A stretch of DNA of 47,345 bases from Actinomycetota bacterium (lineage in GTDB: Bacteria > Actinomycetota > UBA4738 > HRBIN12): contig JACQDK010000052.1 in NCBI GenBank assembly GCA_016201135.1, positions 1 to 47,345 on the forward strand, given 5' to 3'. A program made the position numbers and the translations under genes. The notes beneath the pieces are model-generated. The model ran no database searches. It was not told the DNA's origin and was given only the letters and a program-made list of their open reading frames with translations. Positions 10,398 to 19,588 of this stretch are shown piece after piece. How positions within the stretch are numbered: the stretch's first letter is position 1; the number at the start of each line of letters is the position of its first letter.

Positions 10398-11947
10398 TAC
10401 CCCGCCCCCCGCGTGTGTGGCCGAGGACCCGTGGTAGAGGCCCCGGATCGGCGTGCGATAGTCGGCGAAGCCGGCGGCAGGCCGAATGTGGAACAGCTGG
10501 TCCACCGAGAGCTCGCCGTGGAAGATGTTCCCGCCGATCAGCCCTAGCTCCTGTTCCATGTCGTACGGTCCGATCACCTGGCGATCGATCACGGAGCTCT
10601 TGAAGTTCGGCGCGAGCTCGGTGTAGAGGTCGATCGCGCGATCGGCGTACCGCTCCAGCTCCTCCCGGTGCGGCTCCTCGTTCCAGTCGTCGGGGACCCA
10701 CTGGCTGAACATCGAGAAGACGTGCACCCCCTCGGGGGCGAGCTTCTTGTCGAGAGTCGTGGGGATCGTGCCGTCGACGAACGGGCGCGTCGATCCCCTT
10801 CGCCCCATATGCGCGTCCTGGAACGCCTCCTCCGCGTACTGCGGCGAGAAGCAGAGCTCCACGGCACCCGTGTGATGGGGCTGAAGCTCCTTGCCGGGAG
10901 CCGCGATGAAGTCCGGTAGCTCCGAGAGCGCGAGGTTGATCTTCACGACACCCGAGCGCGTCTTCCAGCGCTCGATGTCCCACACGAAATCGGCGGGAAG
11001 CTCGTGCCTGTCGAGCATCTCGAGGAAAGCGATCTTCGGGTGGACACAGGTGACGCCGATGGGCGCCGGAGCTCCTCGCCGCCCTCGAGGGCCACCCCGA
11101 CGAAGCGCCCGCCGCTCGCCAGGATCTTCTTCACCCTGGCGTTCGTGCGGATCTCGGCGCCGAAAGACTCGGCCGAGCGCCTGATCGAGTCCGAGACCGC
11201 TCCCATCCCGCCCTGCTGGAACCCCCACGAGCCCAGGTGCCCGTCCCCCACGTCGCCGATCGAGTGGTGGAGCATCACGTAGGCGGTACCGGGCTCGTCG
11301 GGTCCGGCCCAGGTGCCGATGATGCCGTTCACCGCGAGCATCCCCTTCACGGCGTCCGACTCGAACCAGTCGCTCACCAGGTCCGTGATGCTCATCGTGA
11401 ACAGGCGGGTCACGTCCCCGACCCCGCGCACGCCGAGCTTCCGCATCTTCCACGCGGTCTTCGCGCTCTCCAGGAGGTCGCCGAGGGACGTCGACCCCAG
11501 CTTCGGAGGCGCCTGAAGGAGCAGCGGTCCGAGGACGTCCGCGACGCCCTTCAGCCACTCCTCCCACTTCGGCATCGTGTCCGCGTCCTTCTTCGAGAAC
11601 TGCGCGATCGAGTCGAACGACTTCTGGGCGTCGTCGGCGTAGATCGTGATCGCGCGACCGTCCGGGTAGGCCTGGAAGTAGGGACCGAACGGCGTCACGT
11701 CGTAGCCGTGCCGCTTGAGCTCCAGCTCCCGGATGATCGTCGGAGGCATCAGCGACATCACGTACGAGTAGGTCGTCACGTTGATCTCGGGATGATCGGG
11801 GAAGGGGGCGCTGGTGTCGGCCGCGCCGCCGGTCTTGTTCCGAGCCTCGAGGACGATGGTTCGCGCGCCGGCGCGGGCGAAGTAGGCGCCCGCCGTCAGC
11901 CCGTTGTGGCCGCCGCCGATGATGATGGCGTCGTAGGTGTTGGCCAT
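10398..11947 (-). pseudogene. Phytoene-desaturase-like NAD(P)/FAD oxidoreductase, frameshifted and 3'-truncated
   Basis: MANTYDAIIIGGGHNGLTAGAYFARAGARTIVLEA start at 11947; reading moves from one minus frame (VALEGGEELR) to another (APIGVTCVHPKIAFLEML) near 11075; C-terminal FAD motif GLYHGSSATHAGGGV breaks off at about 10398 into CoA-ligase sequence. Confidence 0.8.
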
Positions 11948-12032
11948 GATCTCCTCCTCGCGAACCGCCGGCCTGACCTTCCCACACCGCCCATGAGCGT
12001 GCTGGCGGCTCCCGGGAATCATGGCCCGAATC

Positions 12033-12046
12033 TGAACGGCCAGTCA
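12033..12046. promoter_or_regulatory. Possible TetR-type operator TGAACGGCCAGTCA
   Basis: Imperfect dyad in the divergent intergenic region between the FAD oxidoreductase and the BetI-like TetR gene; also overlaps a TTGACT -35-like hexamer on the minus strand. Confidence 0.3.
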
Positions 12047-12107
12047 ACTCGAAACCGAGGGGCCGGAGGTTCGACACCGCTGCTCAAAGCGGGTAATGTC
12101 GATTGCG

Positions 12108-12140
12108 CGGCCGGCCAGATGAGAACATCGAGGCCGGCCG
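12108..12140. repeat. Inverted repeat CGGCCGGCC-N15-GGCCGGCCG in the 5' leader of the TetR gene
   Basis: Perfect 9-bp arms at 12108-12116 and 12132-12140. Confidence 0.6.
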
Positions 12141-12166
12141 GCCTGCGTGACGTTCAAGGGGAAGGC

Positions 12167-12802
12167 ATGGGTCGCACGAAGCAGAAGCAGCAGACGCGGG
12201 ATAGGCACCAGGAGATCCTGGACGCCGCGGCCCGCGTGATCACCGAACGGGGCCTGGCGGAGACTCGGATCTCTGACATCGCCGAGCGGTGCGGGGTCTC
12301 TCCCGGACTCATCCTGTACTACTTCGAGTCGAAGGACCGGCTGCTGGTCGAGGCGCTCACATTCGCGAACGATCAGTTCTACCTGCGGCTATCGCGGGAG
12401 CTCCGGCGCATGCGCTCGGCGCGCCAGCAGCTGACCCGCCTGATCGAGCTGTCGGTGCCGGGCCTTCTTCCCGAGTTCGAGCGCCTGGACGAGTGGGCGC
12501 TCTGGATCGAGATATGGGTGCTCGCCCTGCGCGATCCATCGATGGCCAAGGAGCGCGAGGTGCTCGACCGCCGCTGGCGGCAGTCGATCGCCGAGGTGAT
12601 CCATCGCGGCCGCTCCACCGGCGAGTTCCCCGAAGGCACCGACGCCGACGAGCTCGGCATGCAGATCGGCGCGCTGATCGACGGCCTCGCGGTGCAGGTC
12701 CTGATGAACGACACCACGCTCTCTCCCGCCCGCATGCGGCAGGTGTGCATGGACGTCGCCGCGAGGCTGATCGGCTTCGCGCCGGAGCCCGTCCCGGCCT
12801 GA
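12167..12802 (+). CDS. TetR-family regulator, BetI-like C-terminal domain
   Basis: N-terminal HTH ILDAAARVITERGLAETRISDIAERCGVSPGLILYYFESKDRLL; C-terminal WALWIEIWVLALRDPSMAKEREVLDRRWRQSI resembles the BetI-type C-domain. Confidence 0.88.
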   Translation: MGRTKQKQQTRDRHQEILDAAARVITERGLAETRISDIAERCGVSPGLILYYFESKDRLLVEALTFANDQFYLRLSRELRRMRSARQQLTRLIELSVPGLLPEFERLDEWALWIEIWVLALRDPSMAKEREVLDRRWRQSIAEVIHRGRSTGEFPEGTDADELGMQIGALIDGLAVQVLMNDTTLSPARMRQVCMDVAARLIGFAPEPVPA

Positions 12803-12812
12803 GGCGCCGTGA

Positions 12813-12878
12813 GCGCCGCTGGTCCTCGACGAGCGGTTCGTCGAGCGGCTGCGCTCGCTGGTCGAGGCACGCTCGTGA
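12813..12878 (+). pseudogene. 3' remnant of an unidentified gene upstream of ribokinase (APLVLDERFVERLRSLVEARS*)
   Basis: 21 codons with almost exclusively G/C third positions, preceded directly by an in-frame TGA, and ending in a TGA that overlaps the ribokinase GTG start (GTGA), the same coupling signature seen at other junctions in this window. Confidence 0.5.
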
Positions 12879-13756
12879 CCGGCGTGCTCGCGGTTCTCGG
12901 GGCCATCAACGTGGACCTCGTTGTCACGCTCGACAGGCTGCCCGGCCCCGGCGAGACCGTGGGCGGCGGAAGCTTCGCACGGCACCACGGCGGGAAGGGC
13001 GGGAACCAGGCCGTGGCGGCAGCGCGCGCCCTCCAGGACCCGGGCCGCGTCGTCATGATCGGCTGTGTCGGCGACGACGAGCTCGGCGCCTCCGCGGTCG
13101 AGGCGCTGCGGGCAGAGGGCATCGGGCTGCGCGTCGCAACGGCGCTCGCACCGACCGGCGTGGCGCTGATCGTCGTGGACGCCCGCGGGGAGAACCAGAT
13201 CGCCGTGGCGCCCGGCGCGAACGACGGCGTGCTCGCGTCGGTGATCGACGAGGCCCTCGGAGAGGAGCTGGGGCCGGGGAGCGTGGTCCTTGCGAGCCTC
13301 GAGGTCCCCTTCGAGGGAGTGCGCCGGGCGGCCGAGATCTCGAGGGAGCAGGGCGCCACGTTCGTGCTGAATCCCGCGCCCGCGCAGCCATGGGCCCTCG
13401 AGCTGCTGCCCCATGCCGCGTTCGTCACCCCGAACGAGAGCGAGCTGGCGGCGCTGGGAGACGTGCCGAGCGGCGTCGCGGTGATAGAGACCCGCGGGGA
13501 GCGCGGCGCGCGGATCCACGCGGGCGGCTCCACCCAGGACGTTCCATCGCTCGCGGTCGAGCCCGTCGACACCACCGGTGCCGGCGACTGCTTCAACGGG
13601 GTGCTCGCGGCGGGCCTCCTCGAAGGCCTCCCCCTTCACGAGGCTGTCGAGCGAGCGGTGGTCGCCGCCGCGCTCTCCGTCACGAAGCACGGCGCCCGCG
13701 AGGGCATGCCTGGCCGCGCCGAGATCGACGGCGCCGTCGCCTCGCTCCGCGGCTGA
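12875..13756 (+). CDS. Ribokinase / PfkB-family carbohydrate kinase
   Basis: VLGAINVDLVVTLDRLPGPGETV, HHGGKGGNQAVAAA, DTTGAGDCFNGVLAAGL. Confidence 0.92.
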   Translation: MTGVLAVLGAINVDLVVTLDRLPGPGETVGGGSFARHHGGKGGNQAVAAARALQDPGRVVMIGCVGDDELGASAVEALRAEGIGLRVATALAPTGVALIVVDARGENQIAVAPGANDGVLASVIDEALGEELGPGSVVLASLEVPFEGVRRAAEISREQGATFVLNPAPAQPWALELLPHAAFVTPNESELAALGDVPSGVAVIETRGERGARIHAGGSTQDVPSLAVEPVDTTGAGDCFNGVLAAGLLEGLPLHEAVERAVVAAALSVTKHGAREGMPGRAEIDGAVASLRG

Positions 13757-13762
13757 CCCGGC

Positions 13763-14917
13763 TCAGCCCAGCAACGGACGCCCCATCGCGTGCCGGTACT
13801 CCTCGTTGAAGCTGTAGAGGAACCGGTCCTGGCGTGGGAACACGCCCGTGGTGAACGCCCGCGAGCCCACACCGGTCTGCGCGCGCTCGCACACCTCCCA
13901 GTCCTGCCTGCTGATCAGGTCCCAGAGCTCGACTACGGGCTCCGGCTTGAAAGCGTCGGGGTCGGCGATCGTCTCGGGCCGGAACAGGTACTCGGACACG
14001 ACCGTCGTGTGGCCGGGGCCCTTCGGGAACCCGATGTAGTACATGGCACAGTCCGGATGAAGGTTCAGCATCAGGTTCGGGAACTCGTAGCTGCCGTAGT
14101 ACATCGAGTAGTCCTCGGGCAGGAGGTCGGGGAGCTTCGGCAGCTCCGACCGGCCGCTGGTCGTGAAGGAGGTCGCGCCCTCGACCATCCAGTTGCCGTC
14201 GTCCCGCGTCTCCTCGTCCCAGACCTCGCCGAAGCGGAACAGGGGGACCACCTTCACGAGCTCGGGGTGCACCACGGGGCAGTGCAGGCACTCGTTGTAG
14301 TTCTCGACCACGATCTTCCAGTTCGCGGCGACCTCGTAGTCGATGCGCACTCCCACGCGCAGCTCGTCCATGCGGAAGCGCTCGAACGCGGTGATCGACT
14401 CGGCGCCGTCGGTGAGCGCGGCCATCAGCGGGCGGGGCTCCCTCGCGAGGTTCACGAACAGGAAGCCGGCGTAGCTGTCGACCGCGAAGCCGTGCAGGGG
14501 ATACCTCGCCCGGTCGAAGTGCTCGTCCTGCTTCACGTTCGGCGTGCCGACGAGCCGTCCGCTCAAGTCGTAGGTCCATGCGTGGTACGGGCACTTCAGG
14601 ACCTTCTTCGTGGAGCCGCCGGGCTCGTCCAGGAACCGGGTGCCGCGGTGGCTGCACACGTTGTAGAACCCGCGGAGCTCGCCGTCCTCGTTCCGCGTGA
14701 CGAAGATCGACTCGCCCGCCAGGTCGCGCACGACGTAGTCGCCGGGACTCGCGACCTCTTCGGTGCGGCCCACGCACACCCAGTCGCCCCACCAGATCCG
14801 CTCGCACTCCTCCTGGTAGACCTCGCGGGCGACGTATTCCGAGCCGGAGAGGGTGGGGCGCGGAGTCCACTCGGCGTCGTCGTGCCGGACGGGAGGCTGC
14901 TGGTGCTCGATCTTCAT
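13763..14917 (-). CDS. Rieske non-heme iron oxygenase alpha subunit (GbcA-like / aromatic ring-hydroxylating family)
   Basis: Rieske motif CSHRG...CPYHAW; NYNECLHCPVVHPEL mononuclear-iron region. Confidence 0.92.
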   Translation of the reverse strand: MKIEHQQPPVRHDDAEWTPRPTLSGSEYVAREVYQEECERIWWGDWVCVGRTEEVASPGDYVVRDLAGESIFVTRNEDGELRGFYNVCSHRGTRFLDEPGGSTKKVLKCPYHAWTYDLSGRLVGTPNVKQDEHFDRARYPLHGFAVDSYAGFLFVNLAREPRPLMAALTDGAESITAFERFRMDELRVGVRIDYEVAANWKIVVENYNECLHCPVVHPELVKVVPLFRFGEVWDEETRDDGNWMVEGATSFTTSGRSELPKLPDLLPEDYSMYYGSYEFPNLMLNLHPDCAMYYIGFPKGPGHTTVVSEYLFRPETIADPDAFKPEPVVELWDLISRQDWEVCERAQTGVGSRAFTTGVFPRQDRFLYSFNEEYRHAMGRPLLG

Positions 14918-15007
14918 GCGGTCGCTCCTACGCGGGATCGCGCACCAGGATACGGTCCCGGGCCCCGAACCGGGTAATGCGGCGGGCGCTGCGGGAGCGG
15001 CCGGTTC

Positions 15008-15448
15008 CTATCCGCCGGCGAAGCGGCGGAATTGCTCGGCGTGCTCGTCGTAGTGCTCGAAGGTCTCCTCGGCGAACCACTGCCCGGGCTCAACGCGCTC
15101 CGGAGCGCCCGGGAGCGCGGCCCGGACGCGCTCACGGATCGGAACGGCCTGAGCCATCACCTGGTCCCACGTTAGAGTCTTCGCCTCGGCGGCCACCGCC
15201 TGGTTGATCTCGTCCCAGTAGGCGTCGTCGTGATCGGCGAACGGGTCGTGCCACGCGCCGCTCGAGACGGACTCGAGGATCTCGGCGCAGTACCGGGTCC
15301 AGTACACGCAGTGCCACAGCAGGTCCCTCGTGGACCAACCGGGGACGACGCCTTCCTCGTCGCGACGATCCTCGGCCACCCGGTCCACGGCGGACATCAG
15401 GGCCTCCCAGCCAGACCGCTCACGAGCGAGCATCTCTTCTCGATCCAT
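15008..15448 (-). CDS. DinB / mycothiol-dependent maleylpyruvate isomerase-like metal-binding protein
   Basis: WSTRDLLWHCVYWTRYCAEIL, HYDEHAEQFRRF helical-bundle His pattern. Confidence 0.65.
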   Translation of the reverse strand: MDREEMLARERSGWEALMSAVDRVAEDRRDEEGVVPGWSTRDLLWHCVYWTRYCAEILESVSSGAWHDPFADHDDAYWDEINQAVAAEAKTLTWDQVMAQAVPIRERVRAALPGAPERVEPGQWFAEETFEHYDEHAEQFRRFAGG

Positions 15449-15465
15449 GGGTTCCTCCTTGCGTG

Positions 15466-16956
15466 CTAGCGGGTCCTGGGGAAGCCGAGGTCGACCTTCG
15501 AGGTGGACGGATCAGGCCACCGGGCCGTGACGACCTTGCCGCGCGTGTAGAAGGCGACGCCCTCCGGCCCGTACATGTGCGAGTCGCCGAACAGGCTCGC
15601 CTTCCACCCGCCGAACGAGTAGTAGGCGACCGGAACGGGGATCGGCACGTTCACGCCCACCATCCCCACGTTCACGTCGAACTGGAACTGGCGCGCCGCG
15701 CCTCCGTCGCGCGTGAAGATAGCGACGCCGTTGCCGTAAGGGTTCGCGTTCACGAGCTCCAGGGCCTCGTCGTAGGTCTTCACCCTGACGACCCCCAGCA
15801 CCGGGCCGAAGATCTCGTCGCGGTAGCAGTCCATGTCGGGGCGCACGCGGTCGATCAGCGAGACCCCCAGGAAGAACCCGTCCCGCGAGTACACCTCGTC
15901 CTCGCGCCCGTCACGCACGACGGTGGCCCCCTGCTCGCGCGCCGAGTCCAGGTACGACGCGACCCGGTCGCGATGATCGCGCGTGACGAGCGGACCCATC
16001 TCGGAATCGGGGTCCGTGCCGTCGCCCACCTTCACCTTCGGCAGGCGCTCCCGGATCGCGTCGACGACCGGGTCGGCCACGTCGCCCACCGCCACGACCA
16101 CCGCGACCGCCATGCACCGCTCGCCGGCGCTGCCGTACCCGGCCGAAACTGCCGCGTCGGCCGCCATCTCCACGTCGGCGTCGGGCAGGACGATCATGTG
16201 GTTCTTCGCGCCTCCGAGCGCCTGCACCCGTTTGCCGTTCCTCGTTCCGGTCTCGTAGATGTGCCTCGCGATCGGCGTGGACCCGACGAAGCTCACCGCC
16301 GAGACCGTCGGGTGCTCCAGGATCCGGTCGACCGCGACCTTGTCGCCGTGCACGACGCTGAAGACCCCGTCGGGCAGACCGGCCTCCTTCAGCAGCTCGG
16401 CGACGAGCATCGAGGTCCCCGGGTCCTTCTCGGAGGGCTTGAGCACGAAGGCGTTACCGCAGGCGATCGCGTTCGCGAACATCCACATGGGCACCATCGC
16501 GGGGAAGTTGAACGGCGTGATGCCGGCGACCACTCCGAGAGGCTGGCGGATCGAGTACACGTCGACGCCGGTCGACACCTGCTCGCTGAACCCGCCCTTC
16601 AGCAGGTTCGGGATGCCGCAGGCGTACTCCACGTTCTCCAGGCCGCGCTGGACCTCGCCGGTGGCGTCGGAGAGGACCTTGCCGTGCTGGGACGTGATCA
16701 CCCTGGCGATCTCGGTCCGGTTTCGCTCGATCAGCTCGCGGATCCGGAACATGATCTCGGAACGCCTGCTGAGCGATGTGGCGCGCCATGCCGGGAGGGC
16801 GTCGGCTGCCGCTTCCACCGCCGAGTCGACCTCCTCGATGCTCGCGAAGTCGACCTCGTGAGTCTGCTCGCCGGTCGCGGGGTTGAAGACGGGCCCCCTG
16901 CGGCCGGACTCACCGGCGACGACCTTGCCGCCGATCCAGTGGCTGATGCGCTCCAT
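15466..16956 (-). CDS. CoA-acylating methylmalonate-semialdehyde dehydrogenase
   Basis: ISHWIGGKVVAGESGRRGPVFNPATGE, QPLGVVAGITPFNFPAMVPMWMF, GGAKNHMIVLPDAD, AGERCMA. Confidence 0.93.
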   Translation of the reverse strand: MERISHWIGGKVVAGESGRRGPVFNPATGEQTHEVDFASIEEVDSAVEAAADALPAWRATSLSRRSEIMFRIRELIERNRTEIARVITSQHGKVLSDATGEVQRGLENVEYACGIPNLLKGGFSEQVSTGVDVYSIRQPLGVVAGITPFNFPAMVPMWMFANAIACGNAFVLKPSEKDPGTSMLVAELLKEAGLPDGVFSVVHGDKVAVDRILEHPTVSAVSFVGSTPIARHIYETGTRNGKRVQALGGAKNHMIVLPDADVEMAADAAVSAGYGSAGERCMAVAVVVAVGDVADPVVDAIRERLPKVKVGDGTDPDSEMGPLVTRDHRDRVASYLDSAREQGATVVRDGREDEVYSRDGFFLGVSLIDRVRPDMDCYRDEIFGPVLGVVRVKTYDEALELVNANPYGNGVAIFTRDGGAARQFQFDVNVGMVGVNVPIPVPVAYYSFGGWKASLFGDSHMYGPEGVAFYTRGKVVTARWPDPSTSKVDLGFPRTR

Positions 16957-17072
16957 GGCTGTCAACTCCCCCTGAGGCCTCGCCGGCGGCTCGACGATCG
17001 CCCGGGATCGCCCGCGCGCGGTGCCGCAGCCGGATGGTACCCGACCGGCCGGATCTCCCGGACCCAGTGGTC

Positions 17073-18272
17073 TCAGCGGTCCCAGCGAACGTGGAGGTGC
17101 GCGGGCCCGCGGTACTCCCACCCGGCGAACCTGGCCGGACGGTCCGGGTCGAGGCGCAGGTTCGGCAGCCTCTCGAACAGGAGCCTGATGGCGATGCGCA
17201 TCTGCGCGCGGGCCAGGTAATGACCCACGCAGAAATGAGGCCCGAACCCCAAGGCCGTGTGGACGTGCCTGGGTCGGAGCATGTCGAAGCGGTCGGCCGT
17301 CGGGCCGAAGACCTCCTCGTCGCGATTCGCCGACGGGACGATGAGCCCCACCGGCGCCGACGCCGGGATGCTCACCCCCGCGATCTCGACGTCGGCACCG
17401 GCCACGCGGCCCTGGGTGCCGATCGGGGAGATCCAGCGGAGCCCCTCGTCGACCGCGCGCTTGATCCGGCCCGCCGGGTCCGCGAGGAACGCGGCCAGCT
17501 GATCGGGGTTGGACAGCAGCCCGTAGATCGTCGAGCCCATCCCGTGGCCCGGCTCCTGCAGACCGCCGATCAGGGCCAGCTTCAGGGACGGCAGCATGCG
17601 GCGCATCCGCGCGTCGAGATCTCCATCGCTCGCATGGAGCATCCAGGAGAGCATCGAGCCGTCCGGGCGATCCATCAGCTCCTCCAGGCGCGGACGGAGC
17701 ACGACGTCCACCTCCGCGCTCGCCGCGTCGGCGACGGTCTGCTTGGCTGCGTCGCCCTCGTAGTTGGACGTACCGGTGGCGAGCTCGTGGAACCAGCGGC
17801 GGAGCGTCGGCGCGTCCAGGTGCTCCGGCAGCCCGATCACCCGGGCGAGCGACAGGACCGAGAGGGGCTCGCAGAGCGCCGACATCAGCTCGGCCTCTCC
17901 CCCGTCCTCCAACGATCCCAGCAGGTCCGAGGCGATCTCGGCTATCGCCGTGGGCGCATGCCCCTCGACCGCCCTGGGCCGCAGGATCGGTTCCATCGGC
18001 GCGCGCAGCGCCGCGTGCTCGGGCCCATCCACTGTGAGGACCGACGCGCCGCCGAGCGTCCTGTCCAGCGGGGAACCTGGCATCGACGCCGGGAACCGGG
18101 CGGGATCCTCCGCGGCAGCCACGACGTCTCGCCAGCGCGTGACGAACCACAGCCCGACGGAGGGGACGGAGCAGACCGGCGCCTCCGCCCGCATCCGGGC
18201 GTAGATGGGGTACGGGTCCTCCTCCAGGGCTTCGACGGTGACGTCTTCGCCAAAGGTCGTGCCCGCGACCAC
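17073..18272 (-). CDS. Cytochrome P450
   Basis: Heme-ligand motif LGFGPHFCVGHYLARAQ and the surrounding P450 fold signatures. Confidence 0.95.
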   Translation of the reverse strand: MVAGTTFGEDVTVEALEEDPYPIYARMRAEAPVCSVPSVGLWFVTRWRDVVAAAEDPARFPASMPGSPLDRTLGGASVLTVDGPEHAALRAPMEPILRPRAVEGHAPTAIAEIASDLLGSLEDGGEAELMSALCEPLSVLSLARVIGLPEHLDAPTLRRWFHELATGTSNYEGDAAKQTVADAASAEVDVVLRPRLEELMDRPDGSMLSWMLHASDGDLDARMRRMLPSLKLALIGGLQEPGHGMGSTIYGLLSNPDQLAAFLADPAGRIKRAVDEGLRWISPIGTQGRVAGADVEIAGVSIPASAPVGLIVPSANRDEEVFGPTADRFDMLRPRHVHTALGFGPHFCVGHYLARAQMRIAIRLLFERLPNLRLDPDRPARFAGWEYRGPAHLHVRWDR

Positions 18273-18302
18273 CCGCCTACGTCTCCGGGGCCGGGGCCGG
18301 CT

Positions 18303-19571
18303 CTAGCTGCCCTGGAAGATCGGGACGAACGTGTCGTTCCACGTGTTGATCACCTCGGAGCTCGACCACTGCGGGAAGTGCCGCGACAGCGACTCCATCT
18401 CGGGGGTGGGGAACACCGTGGGACTGTTGGCGACTTTCGGATCCTTCAGCTCGGTCCGGATGATCTCCTGCGCAGCAGGAACGGGGCACACGTATGCCAC
18501 GTAGTCCTCGATCAGCGCCTGGACGTGCGGGTCGTAGACCGAATCCATGTAGGTCATCGCGTCGAGCGGGCTCTTGGCCGTGTACGGGATGAGCATGTAG
18601 TCCGTCCAGAACATCGCGCCCTCCTGCGGCACGACCGACTTGAGCCACTGGTATCCCTGGTAGGTCGCCGCCTGGAAGATGTCGCCCGACCAGGCCATCG
18701 AGATCCATGTCTCCTCGTTCTTGAGGGCGCGGATGTAGGAAGCGTCGTAGTAGCTTCGAACGAGCGGCCTCTGCTTCTGGAGCTTGTCCGCCGCGGCCTT
18801 CCAGTCATCGGGGGTCGAGGTCGCGGGGTCCTTGCCGATCGCGAGCAGGCCCAGGCACCCGAGCTCGGACGCGATGCCGAGCATGCCGATGTGCCCCTCG
18901 TACTTCGGATCGAAGAGAGCCTGGACGCTCGTGATCGGCTCCTTGACGAACTTCGAGTTGTAGGCGAGGAGCGTGTAGCCCGCCTGCCACGCCATCGTGT
19001 ACTTGTTCCCGGGATCGAACGGAGGGCTCTGCACGAGCTTGCTCGAGTACTGGTAGAAGTTGGGCATCCGCGACTGATCGAGGGGGATCGCCCAGCCGAG
19101 GCGGATCATCTCCTCCAGCGGAGGGTCGTTGTCCGTGCTCACGATCAGGTCGTACCCGGTGTAGTTGCCGTGCTCCAGGTCGGGCCGGATCTTGGCGAAG
19201 AACGCCACGTTGTCGTTCACGGCCTCGCGGTAGTCGACCGTTATGCCGGTGGCGCTCGTGAACTGATCGAGCGTCGGGTGCTTACCGTGCGACGTGTCGA
19301 TGTAGTAGGCCCAGTTGGCGAAGCTGAACTCGTGGTTCAGCGTCTGCTTGCCCCACCACTCGGGGCTCCCCGGGGCGTTCGCCTGGGGACTGCCGTTCGT
19401 CTGGCTGGTCCCTCCCGTCACGCCCTTCGTGCCGCAGGCGGCAAGCAGGGAGGCGAGGCCCACGCTTCCGGCGCCGACGCCCGCGTACCTGAGCAGCTGG
19501 CGGCGGGTGAGCCGCGGCTGCGTGAGGCCACGGAACAGCGCCGCGTCGATCCGAGCGTCGTGCTCCTTCAT
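18303..19571 (-). CDS. PotD-like (spermidine/putrescine-type) ABC substrate-binding lipoprotein with Tat signal
   Basis: LTRRQLLRYAGVGAGSVGLASLLAACGT (RR plus lipobox); PotD-like body (GYDLIVSTDNDPPLEEMIRLGWAIPLD). Confidence 0.88.
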   Translation of the reverse strand: MKEHDARIDAALFRGLTQPRLTRRQLLRYAGVGAGSVGLASLLAACGTKGVTGGTSQTNGSPQANAPGSPEWWGKQTLNHEFSFANWAYYIDTSHGKHPTLDQFTSATGITVDYREAVNDNVAFFAKIRPDLEHGNYTGYDLIVSTDNDPPLEEMIRLGWAIPLDQSRMPNFYQYSSKLVQSPPFDPGNKYTMAWQAGYTLLAYNSKFVKEPITSVQALFDPKYEGHIGMLGIASELGCLGLLAIGKDPATSTPDDWKAAADKLQKQRPLVRSYYDASYIRALKNEETWISMAWSGDIFQAATYQGYQWLKSVVPQEGAMFWTDYMLIPYTAKSPLDAMTYMDSVYDPHVQALIEDYVAYVCPVPAAQEIIRTELKDPKVANSPTVFPTPEMESLSRHFPQWSSSEVINTWNDTFVPIFQGS

Positions 19572-19588
19572 CGCTCTTCCTCCTTCGC

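Noticed and set aside
8397-12077. A 1226-aa fusion protein combining the FAD oxidoreductase and the CoA ligase
   Set aside because: Only the central segment (about 10400-11075) is in a meaningful frame; the rest is the wrong frame of each flanking gene, so this is a by-product of the frameshift and deletion scar.
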